From JBNJEM01 sp051745935 (lineage in GTDB: Bacteria > Planctomycetota > Planctomycetia > Pirellulales > Pirellulaceae), in NCBI GenBank assembly GCA_051745935.1, contig JBNJEM010000385.1:1-7529 (forward strand): 7,529 nucleotides of DNA, written 5' to 3'. The position numbers and the translations under genes are program-made. A model generated the notes under the pieces. The model was given only the letters and a program-made list of their open reading frames with translations, was not told where the DNA came from and did not search any database. Positions 1 through 6,522 of the stretch are shown here, one piece after another. The stretch's first letter is position 1, and the number at the start of each line of letters is the position of its first letter.

Positions 1-481
1 TTTTTCACGCGTGAGCCCGGTGCGCCGTGTTCCCTTTGGTCCTTTCAGTCCCTGAGGTCCTTGATTCGACGCGGGCAAGGACGCAAGGCGCAACAAAACG
101 GGCTACAAGGACCTAAAGTTTTTCGCCATCCCAGGCATTCGCTGTCAGTGTGCCCCATCCAGCCCCGAGTACCATCAGCGATCAGCGGCTGACGGTCTTG
201 CCTCTGCGCCCTCGGAATACGTGTCGAAGCTACCTCGCGCAAACCCGGACAGCTCATATCCCGACAAAAGGGTCGATCAACGGTGAATTGATGGCAGCTC
301 AAGCAATACGACCTGCAACCTAAGTCCGAACAAGCACATTCGTGGTCTGCTTCATTCGCGCGGTGCGAAGATGGCCGATTTTGGGGCCCGCGCGAATTAA
401 GTTGACCGCGAATACGGCTTCGGTCAGATGAAGGGGCACTTTCTGTTTTGCCAATCAACGTCGTCGATCCAAGAACGTCGA
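1..481. other. Gene-poor left flank, 3' of the helicase
   Basis: I see no convincing gene here. A minus-strand reading frame is open from 458 to 45, but it needs a TTG start, has no good ribosome binding site, has a scattered cysteine/arginine/proline-rich composition and matches no family I know. The stretch holds a 10-bp self-complementary palindrome TCACGCGTGA at 5-14 and a cluster of inverted repeats at 354-426, described separately. No tRNA, attC site or transposase fragment is evident. It may be the 3' untranslated end of the helicase operon followed by intergenic or decayed DNA. Confidence 0.5.
354..426. repeat. Inverted-repeat cluster downstream of the helicase gene
   Basis: A perfect 10-bp inverted repeat is present: ATTCGCGCGG at 354-363 and CCGCGCGAAT at 388-397, with a 24-nt loop. 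A second 6-bp stem pairs TGACCG (403-408) with CGGTCA (421-426). The heptamer CGCGAAT occurs at 391-397 and 407-413 and inverted at 354-360. The cluster begins about 55 nt past the helicase stop codon, so it could fold at the 3' end of that transcript. No T-run follows on either strand, so it is not a standard intrinsic terminator. Confidence 0.5.
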
Positions 482-2353
482 TTAACTTCTGGTGTCGATC
501 GTGGACACCGCGCTCGGATAGGTATCGCGGGGTGGGAATTCCTGCCCGCAGCTCGTGATGGCCAAGTAGTCCTCGGCCCGCGTTAAAGCGACGTAGAGTA
601 ATCGGCGGTAGGTTTCTTCGTCATCATCGGGCAAATTGGGCGGAAATAGCAGCTCCGCCCACATCAGGATGACGGCTTGGTACTGAAGCCCTTTGGCGGA
701 ATGGATCGTTTGTATCTTAATGCCGGGTGCATTCACCCGTGTTCGGGCTTCGCGATCTCTGTTCAGCCAACAGACGGTGTGCTGTCGACGAAGACGGTCA
801 TACAGCTGATCAAAGTGCTCGCGGTAACGAGGGTGCATCCGTGGATAAAGAATGCCGATACGCTCTTCCGCGACCGGTTCGGGCAAGGTATGGCCGAAGA
901 ACCGTCCCTGACGCAGATCGGCTATGACGCTCACGATGCGGTCGCATTCTTCTTGTCGCGAAGAGGCCCGAACCGCCACCGGCTTGATCCCGGTTTTGCG
1001 CACAGCGAGTTCTGGATCAACCGGCACACACAGCATCCCGTCCTCGGTATCGGTTGTGGGACTCGCAGCAAAATGTCGAGCGAGCGTGAGGATCTCATGT
1101 GAATTGCGGTAGTTTCTGTGGAGGTCGAATCGTGTGGAGATCGTTCTTCCTCTGGCCTGAATTCCAAGACTCTCCCACGACACCCCGATCCGACGGTATA
1201 GTCCCTGGCTCGCATCGCTGACAATCACAAGGTCCCCATCAAGCTGTTCTTTCAACGCCTTCAGGGCACACTCGAACCACGCAGGGGCAAAATCCTGCGC
1301 TTCATCAATGAGAACCGCATCGAATCGATGCACATCACGAGCATCGCGAGTGAGCCGATCGAGCATCCTCGCGCCGAGGCTGTCGTTTTCCTCGCCGCGG
1401 CGTCGTGTGACGCCGTTGTTGATCGCCCACTGGTCGAAGTGGCACACGGTGGCATGAGCACAGTCGGCAAGACACTGTTTTAAGTAGCTGGCTAGGGCCA
1501 CGTTGTAACAGAGGACTAAAACGCGGTTTTCCGCCTCCTGCTCCGACAGGAGCCTCGCACGAGCAATCAACAGGACCGTTTTTCCGGAACCCGCTACGCC
1601 GTACAGGATCCGATGCCCGCTACCGAGCGCCCGGGCATGGCGCTCTTGTTGAAGGTCGAGGACATGGATATGAGCCCTCGGGGATATATCGCCACTCGCT
1701 TGGGGCCCGGGAGCCCGTGGCGCTTTGAGCCGGATTTCGGGGTGAATGATGGCCCGTAGCACGTTGATTTGCTCGGGAGACATCTTCGGAAATTCCCAAA
1801 ACGGGTTGAAGAAAGCTTTGAGCGTCTGAATCAAGTCTTCTTGGTCAAGGTCCATCCACCTCTCGACAACGTCCCGGGTCGCAACGCGAGCTGGAGGAAA
1901 TACGGTGGTGAGGCCGCGTGTCCGTAGCTGCTCCGACGTGATGTTAGACAAGATCGCAAAGTACCCGAAGGGGAAAGCGAATCGGCCACGATAGGCCCCG
2001 TTTTTGTTGAGGAGCAACTGGAAATCGGGGTTCTCACGACACGTGTCCATCAATCGGTACATATAATTGCGTGCCTGGCGGAGAGGGTGCATTTGCGAAC
2101 TGTCTTGCCCCCGTGACTCAAGAACAATGTTCTCATTATCCGCCTGCACGATCTGATTCGGGTACCATCCCTTGACCTCGATGACCAGCAGTCCGAACTC
2201 TGGCAGAATCACGATGAAATCCGGATAACGGTCCGCGATGATCGGCTCATAGTAGACGACGCAGTCCTCAGGCAAATCCTGGAGGATATCAAACAGGCGT
2301 TTCTCGCCCTTACTCGCGCCGCTAGGCATCCGATCCGGTATCATCTCAGCCAT
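482..2353 (-). CDS. NERD nuclease / superfamily 1 (UvrD/Rep-like) helicase fusion
   Basis: This encodes a predicted cytoplasmic DNA-processing enzyme of about 623 residues. The N-terminus carries a NERD (nuclease-related, PD-(D/E)xK fold) domain, with Asp45 in YPDFIVI and Glu59-x-Lys61 in VIEVKGW as the likely metal-binding and catalytic residues. The rest is an SF1 ATPase: Walker A GVAGSGKT at 252-259, Walker B LIDEAQDF with Asp350-Glu351, motif III IVSDASQG near 377-384, HRNYRNS near 412-418, TIHSAKGLQ near 550-558, and motif VI LLYVALTRAED near 585-595. All core motifs look intact. I chose ATG at 2353 because GGGAG lies 7 nt upstream; the frame is open to a GTG at 2431 without a good site, and the NERD homology begins after 2353. 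The gene follows darG by 113 nt with no evident promoter, so it is probably cotranscribed. Family knowledge gives DNA unwinding and cleavage; a role in repairing or degrading ADP-ribosylated or foreign DNA is inference. Confidence 0.9.
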   Translation of the reverse strand: MAEMIPDRMPSGASKGEKRLFDILQDLPEDCVVYYEPIIADRYPDFIVILPEFGLLVIEVKGWYPNQIVQADNENIVLESRGQDSSQMHPLRQARNYMYRLMDTCRENPDFQLLLNKNGAYRGRFAFPFGYFAILSNITSEQLRTRGLTTVFPPARVATRDVVERWMDLDQEDLIQTLKAFFNPFWEFPKMSPEQINVLRAIIHPEIRLKAPRAPGPQASGDISPRAHIHVLDLQQERHARALGSGHRILYGVAGSGKTVLLIARARLLSEQEAENRVLVLCYNVALASYLKQCLADCAHATVCHFDQWAINNGVTRRRGEENDSLGARMLDRLTRDARDVHRFDAVLIDEAQDFAPAWFECALKALKEQLDGDLVIVSDASQGLYRRIGVSWESLGIQARGRTISTRFDLHRNYRNSHEILTLARHFAASPTTDTEDGMLCVPVDPELAVRKTGIKPVAVRASSRQEECDRIVSVIADLRQGRFFGHTLPEPVAEERIGILYPRMHPRYREHFDQLYDRLRRQHTVCWLNRDREARTRVNAPGIKIQTIHSAKGLQYQAVILMWAELLFPPNLPDDDEETYRRLLYVALTRAEDYLAITSCGQEFPPRDTYPSAVSTIDTRS

Positions 2354-2466
2354 CAAACCGCTCCCATACGTGCGAGAACCAATCGTCACGCATCCCGACT
2401 GCGAAGAACACTTTCTGGGGATGGGTTGCACCGCCGGGTGGACTGTCTTGGATGAATCACCGAGCT

Positions 2467-3594
2467 CTAGACATTCAACACATCCTCTTCGGTCACTGGC
2501 AGGTCACTGCTGGGTTCGGCGCCGATCCAACAGAGCATGTTCAGGTTACGTATAGTCAGCGCGACTTCTTTCTCTTCGAAGGGCGGCCTGCGCTTCTGCT
2601 TCCAGTCCATCACTTGTCGCAGCACTTCGGTTTCGGTGGGCCTTTTCTCGCCTGTTTGTTTCAGTTCCCGAGCGGCGAAGTGAACTGTGGCGGCGACCTC
2701 CGACTGCTGTGTGTTCATTCGCATGAACAGATCCTTGATCTTCTCAATTACTTCGTGCCATTGCTGTAGCTGCTCGGCGTAGGCACGGCTGGCGTCTTGA
2801 AATGTTTGACCGGTGCGAACGGCAAACATGCGACCGAGCCGTTCTTCGCGGATCAGTCCATTGTTGACCAGCGCCGTAATATGACGTTTGAGCTCGCTTG
2901 CGTAGGGACCGTAGCTCCCACGCTGATAACGCAGGCCAGTGGGAATGCCGCTTTCGGTAGCGAAATACGCGATCTTCTGGAACGTGGTCCGCCCGACGGG
3001 CCAGTGGTAAGGCTCACGCTCGATGCCGTCCAAGATCTTCACCAGCCCGACCCAGCCGGGGGAAACGCGGTAAGAGGTGTCAGGACCAGACGGCACGTAT
3101 TCGTTTTGATCTGTGTTGTTGAGAAAGGAAAGGCGAAGCTCCTCGTGCGGGGTCCCGAACGGGGCGAAGAGTTGGACCGGGATGTCAAGCTGCTTGAGAT
3201 GGCGATAGAGCGTTGGGCCGACCACGCGCCACTCAAGTTGGCCCTGGCCGCAGCCAAGCGGCGGAACAGCCAGCGAGGCTATGCCCCACTCCTTGCAATG
3301 TTGTCGGACATGCTCCAAACCGGCAACGATGTCCTCCAGCCGGGACACCGACCTCCAGTGATCCTTAGTGGGAAAGTTAAGAATCCATGGCGGAGTGAGT
3401 CGTCGATAGAGATAAGGTTCGCCCAGTTTGACGCGGCCTTCTTTGCAGCGGTGGGCGTAGTCTTCAAACATCTTTGGGAAGCGTTTCTTGAATTCGAGCG
3501 CGATGCCCTTGCCCATCACGCCAACACAGTTGACCGTGTTAATAAGCGTCTGAGCATCGGATTGAAAAATATCTCCGATTTGCACGGTGATCAT
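2467..3594 (-). CDS. darG: DarG macrodomain antitoxin (DNA ADP-ribosyl glycohydrolase)
   Basis: DarG removes the ADP-ribose that DarT attaches to DNA bases and also binds and neutralises the toxin. The macrodomain spans about residues 1-155: GDIFQSDAQTLINTVNCVG with Asn22 in the NAD-ribose pocket, GVMGKGIA, NFPTKDHW with Lys77 as the probable catalytic lysine, and AVPPLGCGQGQLEW as the phosphate-binding loop. The C-terminal domain (about 180-375) contains FQKIAYFATESGIPTG and YGPYASEL. This resembles the YwgA-like/SocA-type helical domain typical of DarG, which in characterised homologues binds DarT by mimicking DNA. The length of 375 residues fits the family. ATG at 3594 is preceded by AAGGAG, which overlaps the darT stop codon, so translation is probably coupled to the toxin. 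The frame is complete with no lesion, unlike its partner darT. Confidence 0.93.
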   Translation of the reverse strand: MITVQIGDIFQSDAQTLINTVNCVGVMGKGIALEFKKRFPKMFEDYAHRCKEGRVKLGEPYLYRRLTPPWILNFPTKDHWRSVSRLEDIVAGLEHVRQHCKEWGIASLAVPPLGCGQGQLEWRVVGPTLYRHLKQLDIPVQLFAPFGTPHEELRLSFLNNTDQNEYVPSGPDTSYRVSPGWVGLVKILDGIEREPYHWPVGRTTFQKIAYFATESGIPTGLRYQRGSYGPYASELKRHITALVNNGLIREERLGRMFAVRTGQTFQDASRAYAEQLQQWHEVIEKIKDLFMRMNTQQSEVAATVHFAARELKQTGEKRPTETEVLRQVMDWKQKRRPPFEEKEVALTIRNLNMLCWIGAEPSSDLPVTEEDVLNV

Positions 3595-3601
3595 CGTCGC
3601 G

Positions 3602-3608
3602 CTCCTTA
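3602..3608 (-). promoter_or_regulatory. darG Shine-Dalgarno overlapping the darT stop
   Basis: On the minus strand the sequence reads TAAGGAG, followed by 7 nt and the darG ATG. The TAA is the darT stop codon, so ribosomes ending darT land on the darG initiation site. With the premature stop in darT most ribosomes would not reach this point, yet the site is strong enough to act alone. Confidence 0.75.
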
Positions 3609-4199
3609 TACAAAAAACAGGTGTCGGTTAACGGTGACCTGCAAGTTCATCTTCAGGGCTTCAACAGTCTGTCGCGCCTCGTCACAAGACACGTAGGCCC
3701 CACGGATGAATCGAGGATCAACCCGATCCGGCACAAGGACTTCGGCGCACTTCATCGAAGCGTGTCGCCATTCGAGGATCTGGTCTTCCGGGTGTGTCCA
3801 CCATTCTGAAAATACCATCTCGCGCTTTACTTGCGCGAGGCCCTCAGGAGCTTTGGCAAATCGCACGTATTTGCTTGGGGCATTCTGATCGGTAATGACA
3901 ACGTTCGGCACATCAAGAACATCACTAGTGACTCGCAGAACACACAGCTGGAGATGTTAGTCTTTCCGTTTCCGAAGCATCGGATTCCGCGCGAAAATGT
4001 ACAGGTTTACGTAGGCATGCAGAGGTTGTCCTCCGGGAACCGATTTGGCTGCCCTGAGATCCTGAATCTTTCGCATGGCCACGGAGTGGTGTTGAACGCG
4101 CCCAGCGCGCATATGCGATAGGATGCCGTGTTGCAATATCGACGGGACGTTGCAGATCGGCGTGATGTAGTGCAGCTCCTCTAACTCGTGACGCTCCAT
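3606..4199 (-). pseudogene. darT: DarT DNA ADP-ribosyltransferase toxin, interrupted by an in-frame TAA
   Basis: Read through one stop, this frame encodes a 197-codon DarT (DUF4433) protein, close to the usual size of about 200 residues. The N-terminal part (codons 1-80, ATG at 4199 after GAGGG) has ELHYITPICNVPSILQHGI and YVNLYIFARNPML, both typical of DarT; Arg49 in QDLRAAK is a likely NAD+-contacting residue. Codon 81 is TAA at 3957-3959. The same frame continues without indel: LCVLRVTSDVLDVP, VVITDQNAPSKYVRF, EWWTHPED, then MKCAEVLVPDRVDPRF with the catalytic glutamate near residue 153, ending VNRHLFFV. Homologues have an ordinary residue here, plausibly Gln, so CAA to TAA would suffice. 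Both halves carry residues the enzyme needs, so neither fragment should be active alone. A TTG at 4220, in frame and 10 nt after AAAAGGAGG, is an alternative start. A sequencing error or population variant is also possible. Confidence 0.88.
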
Positions 4200-4228
4200 G
4201 ATTGGTCCCTCGACAAGCAAGGAACGGC

Positions 4229-4255
4229 GGCCTCCTTTTCGTGCCAGCGAAAAAG
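4229..4255 (-). promoter_or_regulatory. Strong Shine-Dalgarno-like AAAAGGAGG partly within a hairpin, before darT
   Basis: The minus strand has AAAAGGAGG (4239-4231), followed 10 nt later by a TTG (4220) in frame with darT. The first bases of this site sit in a hairpin, CTTTTTCG (4255-4248), loop CTGGCA, CGAAAAGG (4241-4234), with one G-U pair. GGAGGCC (4235-4229) is also exactly complementary to the 5' arm of the upstream terminator (GGCCTCC, 4333-4327). It could therefore serve as ribosome binding site, antiterminator partner, or both. Confidence 0.45.
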
Positions 4256-4259
4256 ACAA

Positions 4260-4336
4260 ACACAAAAAAGCCTCCGTTCTTTTGCACAATCCCCAAGAGG
4301 CAGGGTATAAGTCTGCCAACAAACACGGAGGCCTGT
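4260..4336 (-). ncRNA. Candidate darT leader RNA / attenuator or short sRNA
   Basis: A transcript started by the promoter at 4342-4370 would begin near 4334-4336 and immediately form a closing stem: GCCTCCGT (4332-4325) pairs perfectly with ACGGAGGC (4277-4270). An inner extension of TTTG with CAAA is possible, and there is an apical hairpin GGCAG/CTGCC. A run of six T follows at 4269-4264. The result is a compact RNA of roughly 70-75 nt, paired end to end and ending in an intrinsic terminator, about 65 nt before the darT start. I do not recognise a known riboswitch or sRNA family. It could be the attenuator leader of darTG or an independent small RNA. Structure was judged by eye only. Confidence 0.5.
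4264..4332 (-). terminator. Intrinsic terminator in the darT leader
   Basis: An 8-bp perfect GC-rich stem (arms 4325-4332 and 4270-4277) is followed directly by TTTTTT on the minus strand. The 47-nt loop itself contains a 5-bp hairpin, which brings the arms closer. It lies between the predicted transcription start and the darT start codon, so readthrough would be required for expression of darTG from this promoter. Confidence 0.55.
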
Positions 4337-4341
4337 AGGCA

Positions 4342-4370
4342 ATTATCCACGAAATGCACAACGCTCGCAA
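4342..4370 (-). promoter_or_regulatory. Sigma70-like promoter upstream of darT leader
   Basis: On the minus strand there is a -35 element TTGCGA (4370-4365), a 17-nt spacer and a -10 element GATAAT (4347-4342), matching consensus at 4 of 6 and 5 of 6 positions. The expected start is near 4335, at the foot of the leader stem. This is the best promoter between the WYL gene and darT. Confidence 0.6.
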
Positions 4371-4420
4371 GAAGAGCATCGCGAGACACATCAAGGACGC
4401 TGTATGATTGAATTGTCTCG
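4364..4420. promoter_or_regulatory. Candidate operator repeats upstream of and over the -35
   Basis: A perfect 7-bp inverted repeat, CGAGACA (4382-4388) and TGTCTCG (4414-4420), is centred about 30 bp upstream of the -35 element, with arm centres about three helical turns apart. A shorter pair, CTCGC (4364-4368) and GCGAG (4381-4385), overlaps the -35 and the first repeat. Such sites suit a dimeric regulator; the neighbouring WYL protein is the obvious candidate, by inference. Confidence 0.35.
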
Positions 4421-4599
4421 GTAAACTGACTTTCACAGTCGGAAACAGGGGGCGGCGGCGTTATTGAGAAAGCGGAAACCATTGATGTTCGTGGGAACGG
4501 CGTGATCCTGAAAAGACGAGCCTTGGAATCTGGATTGGTGAAAGCGATCAGCAGAAAAAGCCGTGTCCTGACATTCGATTCTCCCTATCGCAGTTCGAA

Positions 4600-4704
4600 T
4601 CATGTCTTCAACATTTCTTCAAGATTTCGGATAACGGACTCTGCGCCGGCAGGTGTGAGGCAGGAAACTTCGGCCAGTGATTGGACCAAGCGGGACGTTG
4701 CCAA
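4600..4704 (-). CDS. Possible 34-residue small protein coupled to the WYL gene
   Basis: A TTG at 4704 follows GGAGG by 6 nt, and that Shine-Dalgarno sequence lies in the last codons of the WYL gene. The product would be 34 residues, including LVQSLAEVSCLTPAGAESVI and ending EEMLKT, and looks like two amphipathic helices. The pattern LV..LAE...LT...AE.VI faintly resembles the first helices of HU-type DNA-binding proteins, but the rest of an HU fold is absent. It may be a real small protein, or the start of a decayed longer gene. An ATG-start frame overlaps its stop (ATGA, 4603 to 4433, 56 residues) but shows no recognisable features. I do not recognise a family. Confidence 0.35.
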   Translation of the reverse strand: MATSRLVQSLAEVSCLTPAGAESVIRNLEEMLKT

Positions 4705-4706
4705 TG

Positions 4707-5717
4707 CTATCCTCCTTCCGTCATAGACTGTGCAGAGTGCGTGTAGTTCTTAAGCATATCAGTCAGTTCTTCGGTGATATCTCGTCTAAGCGCCGTTGGC
4801 TCGAGGACCGTGGCGTGGCGTCCGAAGCTAAGCAGCCACCGCTTGATTTCCTCGGTGTGATCCAGGTCAAACTCGGCGATCAGGCTACCATCCCTTTGAG
4901 CCGTCAACTGCTGAGTGCCGTGCCATTTCGACTCCGTGACATACCGGGACACGCTCGGTGAGAAGTGTACCTTCACATGCACTGGGCCCGTGCCGCTAAA
5001 GACGCCGAAGGATCGGGACAGATGCTCGTTCAGGTTGAAGTCTTTGGGGCGGTTGAAGGGGACCGGGGTCACCTCCGCGTTTTCGATGCGATCCACCTTC
5101 CAGTGCCGGATCTCCTCATGGTCCGGCGCCCACCCGATCAAGTACAACGATCCCCGGTGGTATGTCAGGCCATAGGGATACATGTCATAGGTGACCGGTT
5201 CCGTGGCACGCAGCGACTGGTAGGTAATGAACACAGCTTTCGAGTCTTCGATGCCGATCATTAACTGATCGATGATGTCCGCCTTCTTTGAGTAGTCGCT
5301 TGCGCCCACTACAGTCTGATGAAACACGCTGCTGAATGTCTCGATGTACTTCAACGCCGGCGTTCCCAACACGGAGCGGATTTTCTTGAACGCTCGTTGG
5401 GCTGCCTCCCAAAACGGCGTTCCGGCCAACGGTTCGAGCAGGTGTCGCCCCAGGTAGAGGGCGATGGCTTCATCGAAGGTGAATGTCAGGCCCGGCTGGT
5501 TCTTTCCCGGTTCGACACGCCATTTCTTCCGCCCGTGTTCCTCAACGATTTCCGCCAGCGGAAAACCGGATTGCTGAAACGTTTCGAGATCCCGGCGCAC
5601 GGTCCGCTCGCTGACACCGAGCTCTTCGGCCATCTCTTTGACGGTTGCCCCGTAGCGGCGGGCGCAGAGCGTTCTCAACAAAATCCACTGGCGAACGAGC
5701 GGGGATTCCACAGTCAT
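4707..5717 (-). CDS. WYL-domain transcription regulator with N-terminal winged HTH (YafY/PafBC-like)
   Basis: This 336-residue predicted cytoplasmic regulator has an N-terminal DeoR/HTH_11-type DNA-binding domain at about residues 5-65 (ARRYGATVKEMAEELGVSER, then TVRRDLETFQQSGFPL). A linker helical region with ALYLGRHLLEPL follows. The WYL domain at about 140-230 contains KAVFITYQS, YDMYPYGLTYHRGSLYLIGW and IRHWKVDRIENAEVT. A C-terminal WCX-type segment is at about 245-325 (VHVKVHFSPSVSRYV, LLSFGRHATVLEP). WYL proteins usually sense nucleic acids or nucleotide ligands, and several control phage-defence operons (BrxR and CapW are known examples). I chose ATG at 5717 because AGGAG lies 7 nt upstream and the HTH begins directly after it; the frame extends to 5801 without support. 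It lies upstream of darTG in the same orientation, so regulation of that cluster is likely but not shown. Confidence 0.88.
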   Translation of the reverse strand: MTVESPLVRQWILLRTLCARRYGATVKEMAEELGVSERTVRRDLETFQQSGFPLAEIVEEHGRKKWRVEPGKNQPGLTFTFDEAIALYLGRHLLEPLAGTPFWEAAQRAFKKIRSVLGTPALKYIETFSSVFHQTVVGASDYSKKADIIDQLMIGIEDSKAVFITYQSLRATEPVTYDMYPYGLTYHRGSLYLIGWAPDHEEIRHWKVDRIENAEVTPVPFNRPKDFNLNEHLSRSFGVFSGTGPVHVKVHFSPSVSRYVTESKWHGTQQLTAQRDGSLIAEFDLDHTEEIKRWLLSFGRHATVLEPTALRRDITEELTDMLKNYTHSAQSMTEGG

Positions 5718-6037
5718 TGGGTACTCCTGTCGTTTCAGATAGCATCGAGCGATGGCCCGGCCATACCCAGATTCATCGGCTGTTGAAACGCTCGCCTTCA
5801 CCGCTGATCCCCATTCCCATGGCGGCCTGAACGCGTCCTAAACCACGGCACGGACACGCTTTGCGTCTTCACATGGAGCTCACTGTTGCTCTAAGAACAC
5901 TGCGTGTCTACAGCAGACCGAGCGACTTTCGAGCAGCAGAAAGTGATTCCGTGCCCCCGTTTCGTGCCGCACCATGAACCAATCTAACCCACCGGTTGGT
6001 CAGATCCTGTCCAAGCTGGCGAGGAATTTGAAAAGAT

Positions 6038-6060
6038 CATCCCAGTCCCAGTCTGGGATG
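6038..6060. repeat. Perfect 8-bp hairpin
   Basis: CATCCCAG (6038-6045) and CTGGGATG (6053-6060) flank a 7-nt loop. On the minus strand the stem is followed, after ATC, by TTTTC, so it could be a weak terminator for leftward transcription. No gene ends directly before it. Confidence 0.45.
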
Positions 6061-6388
6061 TCCTGGATCGACGTGGGGCCATGCACGACGCAGCGAGCCT
6101 CGTGACTGCCGTGCAGCCCAGCCCAAAATCAGACGGCCAAAATCCGTGTTGGCCGGCAAATGGTCCAATAGTCAAGACGGCGCCTATGAATGGGGTTTTC
6201 GCTGGCTGTTTGCACGGACAATGCGATGGCGCAACCGCCGAGGTCGTCTTCACCGCCTGCAGTTGGGCGAAGTGCCAAGCGGCATTGGTTTGTCCAACCA
6301 CCGGCAGTTCGACGCGCTGCCCACTGCAGTGGGTCGATGTAACCGAGACGGGCTTACAGCTTGAGATGGGGACCGTCAGGCGTAGGTC

Positions 6389-6419
6389 AAAATGACTCAG
6401 GAGTTGTCGTCCTGAGTCA
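6389..6419 (-). terminator. Possible intrinsic terminator, leftward
   Basis: A perfect 10-bp inverted repeat, TGACTCAGGA (6393-6402) and TCCTGAGTCA (6410-6419), has a 7-nt loop and is followed on the minus strand by TTTT (6392-6389). It lies about 315 nt past the end of the intI remnant, so it could end a transcript from that gene. The T-tail is short. Confidence 0.4.
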
Positions 6420-6434
6420 CGAACGGGTTTGGCC

Positions 6435-6522
6435 TCGACCACGCATGACACGCACACGCACACCTGACGCACTTGAGGGCGGGGCGGTGCGGGACCGATT
6501 GTCATCACGTCGACCACGCATG
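6435..6522 (+). repeat. 13-bp direct repeat pair
   Basis: TCGACCACGCATG occurs at 6435-6447 and again at 6510-6522, 75 nt apart, in the gene-free region. The second copy runs into a 13-nt near-palindrome ATGGCGACGCCAT. No function is evident. Confidence 0.4.

Noticed and set aside
45..458. Minus-strand open frame of 137 codons
   Set aside because: It needs a TTG start without a good ribosome binding site, has odd Cys/Arg/Pro composition and no recognisable domain; it is more likely a chance open frame in GC-rich DNA.
677..1102. Plus-strand frame opposite the helicase
   Set aside because: It lies fully antisense to intact SF1 helicase motifs and has no family features.
2354..2431. Upstream GTG start for the helicase
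   Set aside because: It has no good ribosome binding site and a non-domain extension; ATG at 2353 has GGGAG at proper spacing.
2797..3696. Long plus-strand frame (299 codons) opposite darG
   Set aside because: It is the mirror of the well-supported darG frame and shows no domain of its own.
3957..3959. Recoding of TAA as a sense codon
   Set aside because: TAA is used as the natural terminator of both darT and the helicase, so a nonsense mutation or sequencing error is simpler.
4200..4436. Extension of the darT frame up to a GTG at 4436
   Set aside because: The extra 79 residues are not DarT-like and cross the terminator structure; ATG at 4199 has its own GAGGG site.
3925..4482. Minus-strand 185-codon frame overlapping the darT N-terminus
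   Set aside because: It is out of frame with the clear DarT sequence, and its translation is low in recognisable features. The leader RNA explains part of the region better.
4594..4600. TTCGAAT resembling a tRNA T-loop
   Set aside because: The flanking bases do not form a T-stem and no acceptor or anticodon arm is present.
5983..5989. ATCTAAC/GTTAGAT matching the integron core-site pattern
   Set aside because: I found no paired GTTRRRY or complementary partner at attC distance; a 7-base match is expected by chance.
6081..6395. Plus-strand 104-codon frame in the gap
   Set aside because: It overlaps an equally open minus-strand frame, has no clear ribosome binding site and no known domain, and ends at the hairpin by coincidence at best.
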